From: a virus
Direction: 5' to 3' (one strand)
IMG/VR virus record: IMGVR_UViG_3300027969_000073
Span: 1 to 64,000 of that record
DNA: 64,000 nucleotides
In this document: piece after piece, positions 42,901 to 51,681 of the stretch
How the letters are laid out: each line of letters starts with the position of its first letter
Numbering within the stretch: position 1 is the first letter of the stretch
Notes under the pieces: model-generated
What the model was told of the DNA's origin: nothing
The model's database searches: none
What the model saw: the letters and a program-made list of their open reading frames with translations, nothing else
Translations under genes and position numbers: made by a program

Positions 42901-44058
42901 TTTATATAAAGCTGTTTCCGCTTCTGAAGGAGCTTTACCATTTATCTTAGTATGATTGTCTATTAAACTTTGTAAAGTTTGGTCATAAGTATCACGAGCA
43001 ATTAAAGAAGATTCATATGCACCTGAACGTACCATTGAGGTAGCTGTACCTATTCCTTTTCTCCATTTCTCTGTATAAGCTTCTAGTTTAGCAGCTTTGC
43101 CTAAATCGTCTAGTTTATCTATACCTCTAAGCAATCGCATACTTTTTCCAAAGGTAATAAAGTTAGTTCCTTTGGCTGCTAAATTTACTCCCTGTACTCC
43201 AAGTCTAGTTGCTTGAGCTCCTAATCTTGCAGTGTTAGCTGCAACTGAAGCACCTCCTGTAAAAGGAGCAGCTGCTGTTGCTAGTAACTCTGTAGCAATT
43301 GCTCCTGCTACAAAAGATATTGCAGGTGCTATATCTTCATTAATAGATTTTAATGGATGTGTCCATATACGAGAAAAGAAATTTCTATTGGTTCCATTTT
43401 CATCTTGATAATATTTGGAACCACCATAAACAAATGTACCTTCGTCAATACCACGGTCCATTGATTCCCATGCATCAAATGCTCCATTATTAAATAGCTT
43501 AGCGCTATCCCAATTAAATAGTGCAGAACCCATACCATATACTGTAGGAATAACTCCTCCAATTGCTGTTAAAGTTCTACCTAATAATTTACCAACAGTT
43601 TTAGTGGCAGCTTCCAAGACTCCCTGATTTTCATCTAAGTCGTCTAGGTATTGGTTAACTCTTTTATTGTAAGCCTTTTCGTGGTAACGAGCAAAATCTT
43701 TTATCTCGTCGTTAAAACGAATTCCGTATTTATCTTTGTCAAGTAGTTGAACCATTTTAGGCCCATAATCATCTAAAGCTGCTGCTCTTTCTATAGGATT
43801 AGGAATAGCTTTAACTAAGTCAACTGGTGTATATAATAAAGCTGCTTTAGGGTCAATAATGAAATTAGTCTTTTGAGTAAACCCTCTTGTAGGAGCAATA
43901 CTTCCAATAGAACCTAAGTTCTTTAGAAACTCTTCTTGAGGAGTATTAACAGGTCTATAATCAGAATAGGGGTCATACTTGGAAGGACGATAATCAGAAA
44001 TATCACCTTTGCTAGTGTCTATACCTTTTACCTTAACTGGTTTTTCTTCTTCTTCCAT
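39964..44058 (-). CDS. Large virion cargo protein with membrane-like segments (1364 aa)
   Basis: No enzyme motif is recognised. The N-terminal part is Pro/Tyr-rich. Residues about 155-185 (VGKLLGRTLTAIGGVIPTVYGMG) and 245-290 (ISFVAGAIATELLATAAAPFTGGASVAA) are long Gly/Ala-rich hydrophobic stretches that could insert into membranes. The rest is mostly helical, with coiled coils around 560-900 and a charged C-terminus. Position between other cargo proteins and the RNA polymerase suggests an ejected core protein comparable in role to P22 or T7 ejection proteins; this is by analogy. Confidence 0.65.
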   Translation of the reverse strand: MEEEEKPVKVKGIDTSKGDISDYRPSKYDPYSDYRPVNTPQEEFLKNLGSIGSIAPTRGFTQKTNFIIDPKAALLYTPVDLVKAIPNPIERAAALDDYGPKMVQLLDKDKYGIRFNDEIKDFARYHEKAYNKRVNQYLDDLDENQGVLEAATKTVGKLLGRTLTAIGGVIPTVYGMGSALFNWDSAKLFNNGAFDAWESMDRGIDEGTFVYGGSKYYQDENGTNRNFFSRIWTHPLKSINEDIAPAISFVAGAIATELLATAAAPFTGGASVAANTARLGAQATRLGVQGVNLAAKGTNFITFGKSMRLLRGIDKLDDLGKAAKLEAYTEKWRKGIGTATSMVRSGAYESSLIARDTYDQTLQSLIDNHTKINGKAPSEAETALYKSKAEEASETAWFTNVPLVGFSNMIQFSKAFTGGYKINQALSRLNPLKGVSLVEGKAIANADKMNKWSREAIIYGGGLKSGVVEGFEEYSQGVLQEGLSDYYTAKHTKGSMETSMSFIDAMSKAARNYAGSTEGQDSMSIGALMGLLGMRMPTIGVRYNAQTGKAEGIKYEGIKKFGGIREEIKGMRRDIEESRAVAQKINDGVSTNEVLATNFKNMATSLTIQSELDDYEARGDIYNYKNKEHDLLHSFVTTRDKLGVADTILQDLDSFEKIPLKKFNEQFAVEGVQEFTEESRKESLGKTRKRVKDILESTKEVEAVFNADKYFVDKIFNRKFSPFLKNEAAVEGLKDQMTYLRSVNKNLNERKAVLEDDIRKITNNKVDPTTADKILATIVDATSDGKAEIITNAKDRFKQIVNEWKAEDPIGYKTTSKQVIPLIKDLISIKSREAEVASMYSMLFTTKGAEKYMDVYEKLEEQYIENMTKLALEKVKETIEKSKTGSRADKGAADEKSLTGENVILDKKAKNELQEIEDILDRHTQEAIQNGVPVQDLSTLTGHISDTTSLEALRHKPAVFLKIKNILNEQDIYIGNSFEAFEELVGENPSLIPQVLGALEQLHQEAKVEKSNKDPHLNFADPNDIAQANPKELSLEEQFASLMGPGTSEFVKGSPVSSARIIPILNDVELDENYKPIYNKEKGKYKKMQTDQKVNTALINDADFLSNEKLEKNNIEATFVVKETQPYRDKETGELVEISDKNVIIEVYNDGVFLGRLPAFKESMPSNFLALRKAIVAQQTGTTVKEKTISKGTNTNQTIETLRAQEQVELAKAIPNIKDYPDTYGEKQGNMPDNLYAIYKPIYEEYNRKITLAAQATANQKVEKTIIKKRIELKNRITDFDLEAQKLLNNPNPTIEEYNTVVGNYMFDLEADISDTLRADIESKLEDIKNTFEIVDTQSKRKELIEKYLKDIAAQAEISTQGCK

Positions 44059-44074
44059 AACGTATTTTATTATT

Positions 44075-44082
44075 CAAAGATA
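44075..44082 (-). promoter_or_regulatory. Possible Bacteroidota -7 box before the 1364-residue gene
   Basis: TATCTTTG on the minus strand matches TAnnTTTG exactly, 16 bases before the ATG at 44058, within a 30-base gap. No TTTG-like -33 box is seen at the right distance, so this may be chance in AT-rich DNA. Confidence 0.2.
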
Positions 44083-44088
44083 GTTAAA

Positions 44089-46965
44089 TTATTGGCCCAT
44101 TACACTTTCTAGACTAAACTGAGCAGGTACAAAGTATTGTTCAGAACCTAAACCTGACTGATAAACTACTGCATCCATTTCATCTCCTGTGCCAAATATT
44201 AAATTGTTTTTCATTATTTGTACTGGCAAACTTCCTGACATATCTAATGGTTTAGAAACAACTGGTTGTCTTACATATTGACCATTAGCATCTACAATTA
44301 TTTTATCTACTGTCATCAATACTTCTCCTTTACTTACTTTGTAATTAATAGTAAATCCTGATTGAGTTCCATCTGCATTTTGTTGCCATACTGCAGGTGG
44401 CTCAGTAATTTCTGTAGCTAAATGATTATTTTCAATAGCATCATTTAATCGAGCTCCCATTTCTAAATAACGTTCTCTACGTTCAGGATTAGAAATAAGG
44501 GCAATGTTGGCGTAAGATTCTAAGTTTTTATTAAATGTTACTCCTGCTTCTGGGTCACTTGCTTGTGCTTCTAAAGCAGCTTTACCAAATTTAATGTAAT
44601 TATCTTTAGCTCTTTCTGCTGGGTTAATTGTAGTACCTTCTACTACTGTATATAGGTTTACAGGGTTAGCATCGTACCAAGCTTTTTTCTCAGCAGCACT
44701 AGCACTAATTTCAGTATCAGTTAAATCTTCTGCTTTTTTACCTAGTCTATGAGCACTAATCATTTTAGCAGCATAAGCATCAGCACTTTGAGAACCTGGT
44801 TGGAATTCTTTTTTAATATTGTATCTCAGAATAGGATTACCATTTTGATCATTTCCTGCATAATGAGGAGTTTCTTCGTAAGCATTTAAATCAAATGTTT
44901 CTCTTAAATTAGGATTAGTAATTACACTAGTTTTACCTGTTCTATCATCAAAGTTTACTCGTTCAATTGAAGAGCCTCCTGTAGTATTACTCTTAGCATA
45001 GTTGATGATATCTGTAACTGCATTGCCTGTATATTTATCAAAACGTGTGTCCATATATATTTCAGGAGAAGCTACTGCAAATTGTGTTCTAAGGTTAACT
45101 AAATAATTATCCATTACAGATTGCCCAAATTTAGCTATTGCATCAGGCTGAACATTTTCTAATTTTTTCCAATCAAGACCTGTACCTGCAACATTTAATC
45201 CTTTATTTACAATATCTGTAGTTAAGAAATCTTTATTATGCTCTTGAATAATTTGAATCATTTTTAATGGATCTTTTTGAGCTTTTTTTTCCCAAACTTC
45301 TTTCATAGTTTGGTCTGCAGTTAATTCAATAATATTTTCAAAAGTTTTAATATCAGAGCTTTTAGCAACACTAAGTTCGAATTTATCTCCTAACATTGTT
45401 TGTAACTCGTCTATAGCAGCTTCTTTTTCTGCTCCTGAAGCACTTGCTACTTTTTTCTTTTGCAATGCTATTTTAGAATCATAGTCAGCAAGTTTTTGGT
45501 CAAACGCTGAAATTCTAAGGTCAAGAATTTTATATTGAGAAAAAGTTTTTTCTGTCTCGTTAATTCTTTCTACAATTGGCTGGCCTATAGATAAAGTTGT
45601 ATTTAAATCTTCTACTAACCAAGCTCCTTGACGAGCTCTTGCCATATCTGTTAACTCATCTAAAAACTCTGCTTCCATTCCCGTAGATTTTACACCATGT
45701 AAACGTGAATACAAATCTTGACTTACTCCAGCTTCTTTAATAGCTGCTCTGTTACCTGTAGCATCTGAAGAACTTGTAATTCCTTTAGTAGAAGATTTAA
45801 CTATATCTGAGTTAATTCCCCCAATAGCATTAAACTCTTCTAAAGTTTTATTGTTCTTTTCTCTTCTTGCAGTTGCTGCTGGGTCAGTTAAATTATCTGT
45901 ACTGTATTTAATATTACGATAGTCTACAATATCTGCTGCAGCATCGCCAATAACATCAAATTTATTTTGACCAAAGTCTACATACAATTTTTCTGAAAAA
46001 TCATCTAAACGTCCTTGTGCAGCATACTCTTGGTATCCTTCAAGAATATTTGCTTGTAAAGATTTAGCTTCTTTTAATTTTGCTTCTAAAATTTCTCTTT
46101 CACTTTTATCTAAAGTAGGAATTTTTAATTTTTCATTTATTTGAGCAATTTGGTCATCTACTTGACCAAATGCTCCTCTAATAACATTTTCTTTAAATTG
46201 TTCGCCTGTTGCTGCATTAGAGTTAGCATTATAGTACCATTCTCTACGATCATAATCCTCTTGCCAATTTTTGTATTTATCAGAAGTTTTTAAAAAATTT
46301 GTTATTTCTGTAGCAATTTGCTCTCGATTTTTTTCAGTAACTTCAACATTTAATCTTTGTAATGTATCAGCATTAAGTTGACCATATTGACCTAAACTAT
46401 TAATACGTTGTTCAGGAGTCATTCCTGCTAATTGTAAAGATTCTTTTCGAATGTTTTCTTCTTCATTAGCTAAAGGAGGCTGAACATTAATTTGATTATA
46501 AGCCTCTTCTTTAGGGTCATAGTTAGTACCTTTAAATTGGTGATTAGTCTTAAATAACCAAGTGTCATAATCTCTTTGAGTAATTCCATTCGGTTTACCA
46601 ATTTTTTCTTTCATCTCTTTTTTAGCTTCTTGTAAAGCTGTATAATTTCCTTGAATAGAAACTAATTCAGGGTCTTTTGTATACAGTTTTTGAAGCCCTG
46701 CTAATTGCTTAGCAGCTTGAGTATAATTTTTAGAGGTTGCTAAGTTTTGAGCAATCTCGTCTCTTTTTTCTTTAAGAGTTTGCATTAACTCTTTACTTCT
46801 AGGATCGTCTTGATTTAATTTAGAAATTTCAAAGTCAGCTGCATCTAGAGCTGCTTTGGTAGTTTCTAATTTTTCATACATCTGAGATAAAGGTTCTGCA
46901 AACGCTTCGTATCCTAAAGGTTTGTACTCAGTTTTTACTGGAGTAGAAAATGGTGTAATTGCCAT
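44089..46965 (-). CDS. Coiled-coil virion structural/cargo protein (958 aa)
   Basis: The N-terminus (PFSTPVKTEYKPLGYEAF) is followed by an extended heptad-rich region (about 30-120) and further helices throughout; there is no membrane segment or enzyme motif. Such helical proteins line the core or portal region of podoviruses. It lies between the 1550-residue peptidoglycan-hydrolase protein and the 1364-residue hydrophobic protein, suggesting that the three form one ejected assembly. Inferred from position and composition. Confidence 0.6.
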   Translation of the reverse strand: MAITPFSTPVKTEYKPLGYEAFAEPLSQMYEKLETTKAALDAADFEISKLNQDDPRSKELMQTLKEKRDEIAQNLATSKNYTQAAKQLAGLQKLYTKDPELVSIQGNYTALQEAKKEMKEKIGKPNGITQRDYDTWLFKTNHQFKGTNYDPKEEAYNQINVQPPLANEEENIRKESLQLAGMTPEQRINSLGQYGQLNADTLQRLNVEVTEKNREQIATEITNFLKTSDKYKNWQEDYDRREWYYNANSNAATGEQFKENVIRGAFGQVDDQIAQINEKLKIPTLDKSEREILEAKLKEAKSLQANILEGYQEYAAQGRLDDFSEKLYVDFGQNKFDVIGDAAADIVDYRNIKYSTDNLTDPAATARREKNNKTLEEFNAIGGINSDIVKSSTKGITSSSDATGNRAAIKEAGVSQDLYSRLHGVKSTGMEAEFLDELTDMARARQGAWLVEDLNTTLSIGQPIVERINETEKTFSQYKILDLRISAFDQKLADYDSKIALQKKKVASASGAEKEAAIDELQTMLGDKFELSVAKSSDIKTFENIIELTADQTMKEVWEKKAQKDPLKMIQIIQEHNKDFLTTDIVNKGLNVAGTGLDWKKLENVQPDAIAKFGQSVMDNYLVNLRTQFAVASPEIYMDTRFDKYTGNAVTDIINYAKSNTTGGSSIERVNFDDRTGKTSVITNPNLRETFDLNAYEETPHYAGNDQNGNPILRYNIKKEFQPGSQSADAYAAKMISAHRLGKKAEDLTDTEISASAAEKKAWYDANPVNLYTVVEGTTINPAERAKDNYIKFGKAALEAQASDPEAGVTFNKNLESYANIALISNPERRERYLEMGARLNDAIENNHLATEITEPPAVWQQNADGTQSGFTINYKVSKGEVLMTVDKIIVDANGQYVRQPVVSKPLDMSGSLPVQIMKNNLIFGTGDEMDAVVYQSGLGSEQYFVPAQFSLESVMGQ

Positions 46966-46985
46966 AATATTTTATATTATTTTCC

Positions 46986-49900
46986 TTAAGCTTTTTTAGC
47001 TGCTCTTCTTTTTTGGTATTCCATTGCTATCTGCTGTAAATATGGATTAGCTTCTACTCCATACTCTCCTCCTCCATGCATGTTAGCATAAGCTAAAGCA
47101 GCTAAATTAGCTTTGTCAGCATTAGTTTTTTGTCCAATACCTTCTAGTCCTGCTTGCAAGTAATTTTGTTTAGCAGCATCAATAGCAGATTTTAATTCAA
47201 ATGCTTTTAAATTAGCTTGAGATTTGTTTTGACTATTAAACATGTCTGTTTGCATTTTACTTGTGCCATAAGCATTTTCAGCTTGAGTTCGAATACCTGC
47301 TTTAGTATCAGCTTCATTTTTAGCCAACATAGCTCTGTTAGTTAAATAAGCTCCTGCTCCTGGTGCAGCATTCATCATTCCTCTTGCTGCTCCTGCATAA
47401 GCCTCTTCAGCTGCTCTTAGTTGAGGATTAATATTCATTCTGTATGGGTCTACAGGTGTAAATAAATTTTTAGCATTAGGTACTTTAGATTTTTTACCAA
47501 AAATTCCTTGGTATAAATTATATCCAGCTCCTAAATTACTTCCTACAAATTGCCCTAAAGTTTCATTCATAGAAAACTTATCTTTCATTGCATCTTGTTC
47601 AGTCTTGTAATCAGAGAATTGATTTTTCTTTTTTTCTTCTTCTTCTTTTTCAATCTCTTTTTCTTCTTTTTTTGTAAGATAGTTTGGCATTACTGGCATA
47701 TTTCCTGTATTCCAGTCGTAGGCATTTCCTGTACCTGTTAGCAATGTACCATCATTATTTAAAACTACTCCTTTATTATTTTCTCCTAAAATTTCAGGAG
47801 CTTGATAGTTTCCAAAATCATTAGGAAGAGCATCCATATCTTCACTATAATTAAAAGAAGTAGGTAAAGTATTTTCTTGTGCAGAATAATAAGGATTGTT
47901 TAGATTAGGATTAAATTGTCCGTAATCAATGTTACTAGGACGTAATAATCCGCCTTTTGGATAAAGATTAGTTAATGGCTGCCCCATAGGACCTGCATTA
48001 TGCATATATCCCCCTGCTCTAAATCCTTGATAAGAAGTATCTTGCATACCTGAAATAGGATTAGTTTCTTGCATTTTTGTAAAAGCTCCTAGAGCATCTG
48101 TTCCACCTTGTACAGCAGCTTGTCCTAATACTCCTAATGTATTATTAGAAGCTTCTTGTGGAATTTGTGTTTGTACTCCAGTTAATCTTTCTTGATTAGC
48201 AGCATCCATTATAGCTTGTTGTTCTGCTCTATCTTGTCTATTTCCTTCAATGCCTCCTTTAATACCTCCAGCAAATAGTCCAACACCAGCACCTATTGCG
48301 CCCCCAATAGCAGTTCCAATTCCAGGAACTATACTACCAATAGTAGCTCCCATAGAAGCTCCCTTACCAGCTGCTTTTAAAGCACCTGCGCCTGCTTGAG
48401 TAAAGGCATCGTTGTTTTCTTGCATAAATCCGCCAAAGTCGTACATGTTACCTCCTTTTTTAAATTTTTCTTGGTAATTTACATTTTTTTGTATATAATC
48501 TTCTCTTTCTTGCGTGAATTTATCTAAATTAGAATTTGTAGGAGTAAGAACTTCAACCCACTTTCCCGTTTTTGAATTATATTGTTTTCCTATTGTCATA
48601 GAATTATTAGAAGGTTCTCGTACTAATTCATTAGATAAAGAATCAATTGCTCTTACAGGTAATGTAGGTAACGTAGAAAAAGTTTTAGGCATTCCTTGAT
48701 ATGTGCCATCTGGTAATAAAAATACATCAAAATATTTTAAAGGCATTCCATGCTTCATTGCAATATTATTGTCTTTTACAGGAATAGCTTTAGGAGGTAT
48801 AGTTTTAGGTTTTTTCTCATCTTCTGGGTCTCCCATTAATCCTCCACCGTATTCATACATAGTGCCTCCACATTTATAAGACATAGGGCCTCCATATCTC
48901 ATCATACCTTGTTGCGCTTGCATTTGCTCCATCATAGCAGGATCCATTTGTTGTCCTTGCATTGAAGGGTCCATTTGACCTTGTTGTTGCATCATAGCCA
49001 TTTCTTCTGGAGAAGGCTGTTCCATTGGAGGTTGAGCTTGCTGTTCTTGAGCTTGCATCATTTGAGCCATAAACTCAGGATGTTTTTCAGCCATTTTAGC
49101 AATGTCTTTTTGTAACTCTTCTTCTTTTTGAGTCTCTTGAGCTTGTGCTAACTTGTCTAAATCTCTAGCAATAGCATTTTGCTCAATCGTATCAGTTTCT
49201 CTTCTAGAATCTGTTCTATTGGCTTTCTTAGATGCATCTGCATAAGTCTTTCCTACAAAACGAGAGTTTATATTAAACTGTTTTGCAATACCTTTTGAAA
49301 TAGTAATGTCGTCAGAATAAATAAATTCTTGGGCATTGTTTTTAGTTTCACCTTCTTGTACAAGGTTCATCCCTCCATTTGGATTCATACCTTGTGGTAT
49401 TCCTCCTAAAGGATTTTCTTCATGAGAACCTCCTTCATTAAATTCTGTTAATTGATTCATAAGGCCTCCTTGTGCAAATTTCTTTTCTTTGTTTCCTCCA
49501 AAAATAGTATTACCTCCTCCAAACCATCCTTTAGGAATTGAAGGCGCTTTTCCACTTAAATCAGGCATTTGATTTGTAGGACTAGCAGTAGTTGTGTACG
49601 GTACTATTTCTGGAGTAGTTTGCATATTCATTGGAATGTCTATAGGTCTTAAAGGCCTAATGCCTAAATTATTTATAGGTTGCATTCCTTGTTGTATTTC
49701 TTCTTGTGGGATTATAGGAGTTTCTGTAGTAGTTGCTGCAGGGATTGCAAATTTAGTCATGTCAACTTTTGCAAGTCTTTTAGGAATAGAATTTACCATG
49801 CCCATGCCAGCGCTAACATAATTTTTTGCTTCTGCATAACCTGCTCTTTGAACTGCTTCAAAATGTTCTTTAGGAGTTTTTGCATCAAATACACCGTTTT

Positions 49901-51638
49901 TTCTATAACGAGGATTGTTGATGTAAAAATCTATTTGAGCTTTTAATCCTTCTTCTGGGGTATTGTATAAACGGTATTGCCCTGTTTTAGGACCTGTCCA
50001 ATTATCATCAGCTTTAATACCTCCAAAATTATTAGCACGTTTTACTAATGAAGAAGTACCATTTCCTGTTTCTAAAAGGATTTGTGCAACTACTCCATCA
50101 ATACTTAAATTATCATTAGGACCTAATCGTCCCTCTGCTTTAGCTTGGTTTACATACTGAGTAACAGTTTGATAAATCAATGCTGTTTTTTCTGCAACAC
50201 TCATATTAGCCATAGAAGCTAAAGTAGGAGTATCTAATTCTCCTCCTCCTTCAAAAATATTAACATAAGGGTTTCCTAAAAAACCTCCCATTTCATGTTG
50301 TACTTTATGAGGGTGTCCTTGAACACTTACTGCTTGATTTCCTGGAGTTTTTTCAAAAGCTCCTGATGCATGTCCGTATCCTAGCCATGCTTTGTATGCT
50401 GCGTTTGACTTAAAGTTCATATGTCCTCCTTTTGCGTAAACTGCTGGGTATTGTTCTAAAGAAGAAGAATAGATACTATCATGTAATCCATTACCACCTT
50501 TTTTAAAACTGTCTTCAGGTAAATTAAATTTTCTATTAAATTGTCCACCGTTTTTAAATTCTCTTGAATCATCAGGCATTATAATATTTCCAAATAAAGA
50601 ATGAGTACCATTGTCTCCTTTATATATAGTAGGATATTCTTCTCCTATTCCAAAAGAAACGGGTTTTATATTAAATTCATTAGGACGACCATCTTCTTTA
50701 ATAGGTAAAGAAAATTTTCTTAATCTATCAGTATCTATATCAGAAAAATTATTGTCTTTTGGAGCAATATCATTCTTTTTAACTCTTTCTAAATTTTGTT
50801 GAATTTTATTAATTCCATAATTAATAGGGTATTTAGCGTATACCTCAGCATTAATTACAGGAGTCATTTCTACTCTTCCTGATTCTGATTGGTCTGCATA
50901 ACGATAATTATTTTTACCTTGAGTCATGTCTGCCATAACACTTCCTCTTGCTCCTAATGTTAAGTTACTATGGGGTTTAGTATAATTTATATCACCTTTT
51001 AACCCATACCCCCAAGTAGCTTTATTTTGTCCTACATTTCCTGCAATATGACCTGCTTGACCAGGAATTACTCTATCTTGTAAAGTTCCGTAAAGGTCTT
51101 TATTTTGTAATATAGCTTTTAAAAAAGCTCCTGATGAACCTCCTAAGCCATTTCTTGTTTCAAACTTATAACCCCCTCCTGCTTCTACATTTCCGTATCC
51201 TTGACGCAATTTACTATAACCTGCTCCTAAATCAAATCTACCATATGGTCCTGACCAATCAGGATCAGGATTCATGTTAGTAGCACCTGCTTTAAATTCT
51301 AAGCCCATGTCTGCTTCACGAGGTCCTCTAGTGTAATCTGTGTATGTAGTAGGTTGCCCAAATTGTATATTAGAAACTACCTCTTGAGGATTTTCAAATT
51401 TACTTGGGTCAGCATTATATGCTCTAGAGTTATCAGCATAACTTTGAGTAAAATCCAAACTCATTGGATAATATAATCCACCTGGACTAGGTTTATGAAG
51501 AAAATTTCCTGTAGATATTCCTGCTCTATATCCTAATGAATTTAAATAATTATCATAGTTATATACCAGAGGAGAAGTATCAAATCTCCAAGCATCTGCT
51601 TTAGGTTTTCGAATGAATTTCTTTTTATCGTCTGGCAT
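46986..51638 (-). CDS. Multi-domain virion protein with glucosaminidase domain (1550 aa)
   Basis: Domains in order: a beta-rich, glycine/tyrosine-rich segment (about 105-275) resembling an outer-membrane barrel; a region of x-x-G-G motifs (about 360-460); a GH73-like glucosaminidase domain (about 480-640) with catalytic E523 in QILLETGNGTSSL and NNFGGIKADDNW; a VQEGETKNN..FIYSDDI...GKTYADASKK segment (about 760-810) common in Bacteroidota phages; a Met/Gln-rich stretch (about 880-930); a glycine zipper (about 1083-1128); and a helical C-terminus. It probably opens the cell envelope during DNA entry. The glucosaminidase call is firm, the rest inferred. Confidence 0.82.
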   Translation of the reverse strand: MPDDKKKFIRKPKADAWRFDTSPLVYNYDNYLNSLGYRAGISTGNFLHKPSPGGLYYPMSLDFTQSYADNSRAYNADPSKFENPQEVVSNIQFGQPTTYTDYTRGPREADMGLEFKAGATNMNPDPDWSGPYGRFDLGAGYSKLRQGYGNVEAGGGYKFETRNGLGGSSGAFLKAILQNKDLYGTLQDRVIPGQAGHIAGNVGQNKATWGYGLKGDINYTKPHSNLTLGARGSVMADMTQGKNNYRYADQSESGRVEMTPVINAEVYAKYPINYGINKIQQNLERVKKNDIAPKDNNFSDIDTDRLRKFSLPIKEDGRPNEFNIKPVSFGIGEEYPTIYKGDNGTHSLFGNIIMPDDSREFKNGGQFNRKFNLPEDSFKKGGNGLHDSIYSSSLEQYPAVYAKGGHMNFKSNAAYKAWLGYGHASGAFEKTPGNQAVSVQGHPHKVQHEMGGFLGNPYVNIFEGGGELDTPTLASMANMSVAEKTALIYQTVTQYVNQAKAEGRLGPNDNLSIDGVVAQILLETGNGTSSLVKRANNFGGIKADDNWTGPKTGQYRLYNTPEEGLKAQIDFYINNPRYRKNGVFDAKTPKEHFEAVQRAGYAEAKNYVSAGMGMVNSIPKRLAKVDMTKFAIPAATTTETPIIPQEEIQQGMQPINNLGIRPLRPIDIPMNMQTTPEIVPYTTTASPTNQMPDLSGKAPSIPKGWFGGGNTIFGGNKEKKFAQGGLMNQLTEFNEGGSHEENPLGGIPQGMNPNGGMNLVQEGETKNNAQEFIYSDDITISKGIAKQFNINSRFVGKTYADASKKANRTDSRRETDTIEQNAIARDLDKLAQAQETQKEEELQKDIAKMAEKHPEFMAQMMQAQEQQAQPPMEQPSPEEMAMMQQQGQMDPSMQGQQMDPAMMEQMQAQQGMMRYGGPMSYKCGGTMYEYGGGLMGDPEDEKKPKTIPPKAIPVKDNNIAMKHGMPLKYFDVFLLPDGTYQGMPKTFSTLPTLPVRAIDSLSNELVREPSNNSMTIGKQYNSKTGKWVEVLTPTNSNLDKFTQEREDYIQKNVNYQEKFKKGGNMYDFGGFMQENNDAFTQAGAGALKAAGKGASMGATIGSIVPGIGTAIGGAIGAGVGLFAGGIKGGIEGNRQDRAEQQAIMDAANQERLTGVQTQIPQEASNNTLGVLGQAAVQGGTDALGAFTKMQETNPISGMQDTSYQGFRAGGYMHNAGPMGQPLTNLYPKGGLLRPSNIDYGQFNPNLNNPYYSAQENTLPTSFNYSEDMDALPNDFGNYQAPEILGENNKGVVLNNDGTLLTGTGNAYDWNTGNMPVMPNYLTKKEEKEIEKEEEEKKKNQFSDYKTEQDAMKDKFSMNETLGQFVGSNLGAGYNLYQGIFGKKSKVPNAKNLFTPVDPYRMNINPQLRAAEEAYAGAARGMMNAAPGAGAYLTNRAMLAKNEADTKAGIRTQAENAYGTSKMQTDMFNSQNKSQANLKAFELKSAIDAAKQNYLQAGLEGIGQKTNADKANLAALAYANMHGGGEYGVEANPYLQQIAMEYQKRRAAKKA

Positions 51639-51681
51639 AATACTAAATTTGAAGTAAAGTTACAACTTTTTTTCTTATTTT

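Noticed and set aside
44075-44110. A confident Bacteroidota promoter before the 1364-residue gene
   Set aside because: Only the -7 box TATCTTTG is present; no -33 box lies at the proper distance, and the genes around it look co-transcribed.
48860-49060. A metal-binding role of the methionine/glutamine-rich stretch in the 1550-residue protein
   Set aside because: Low complexity alone is weak evidence, and no His/Cys pattern accompanies it.
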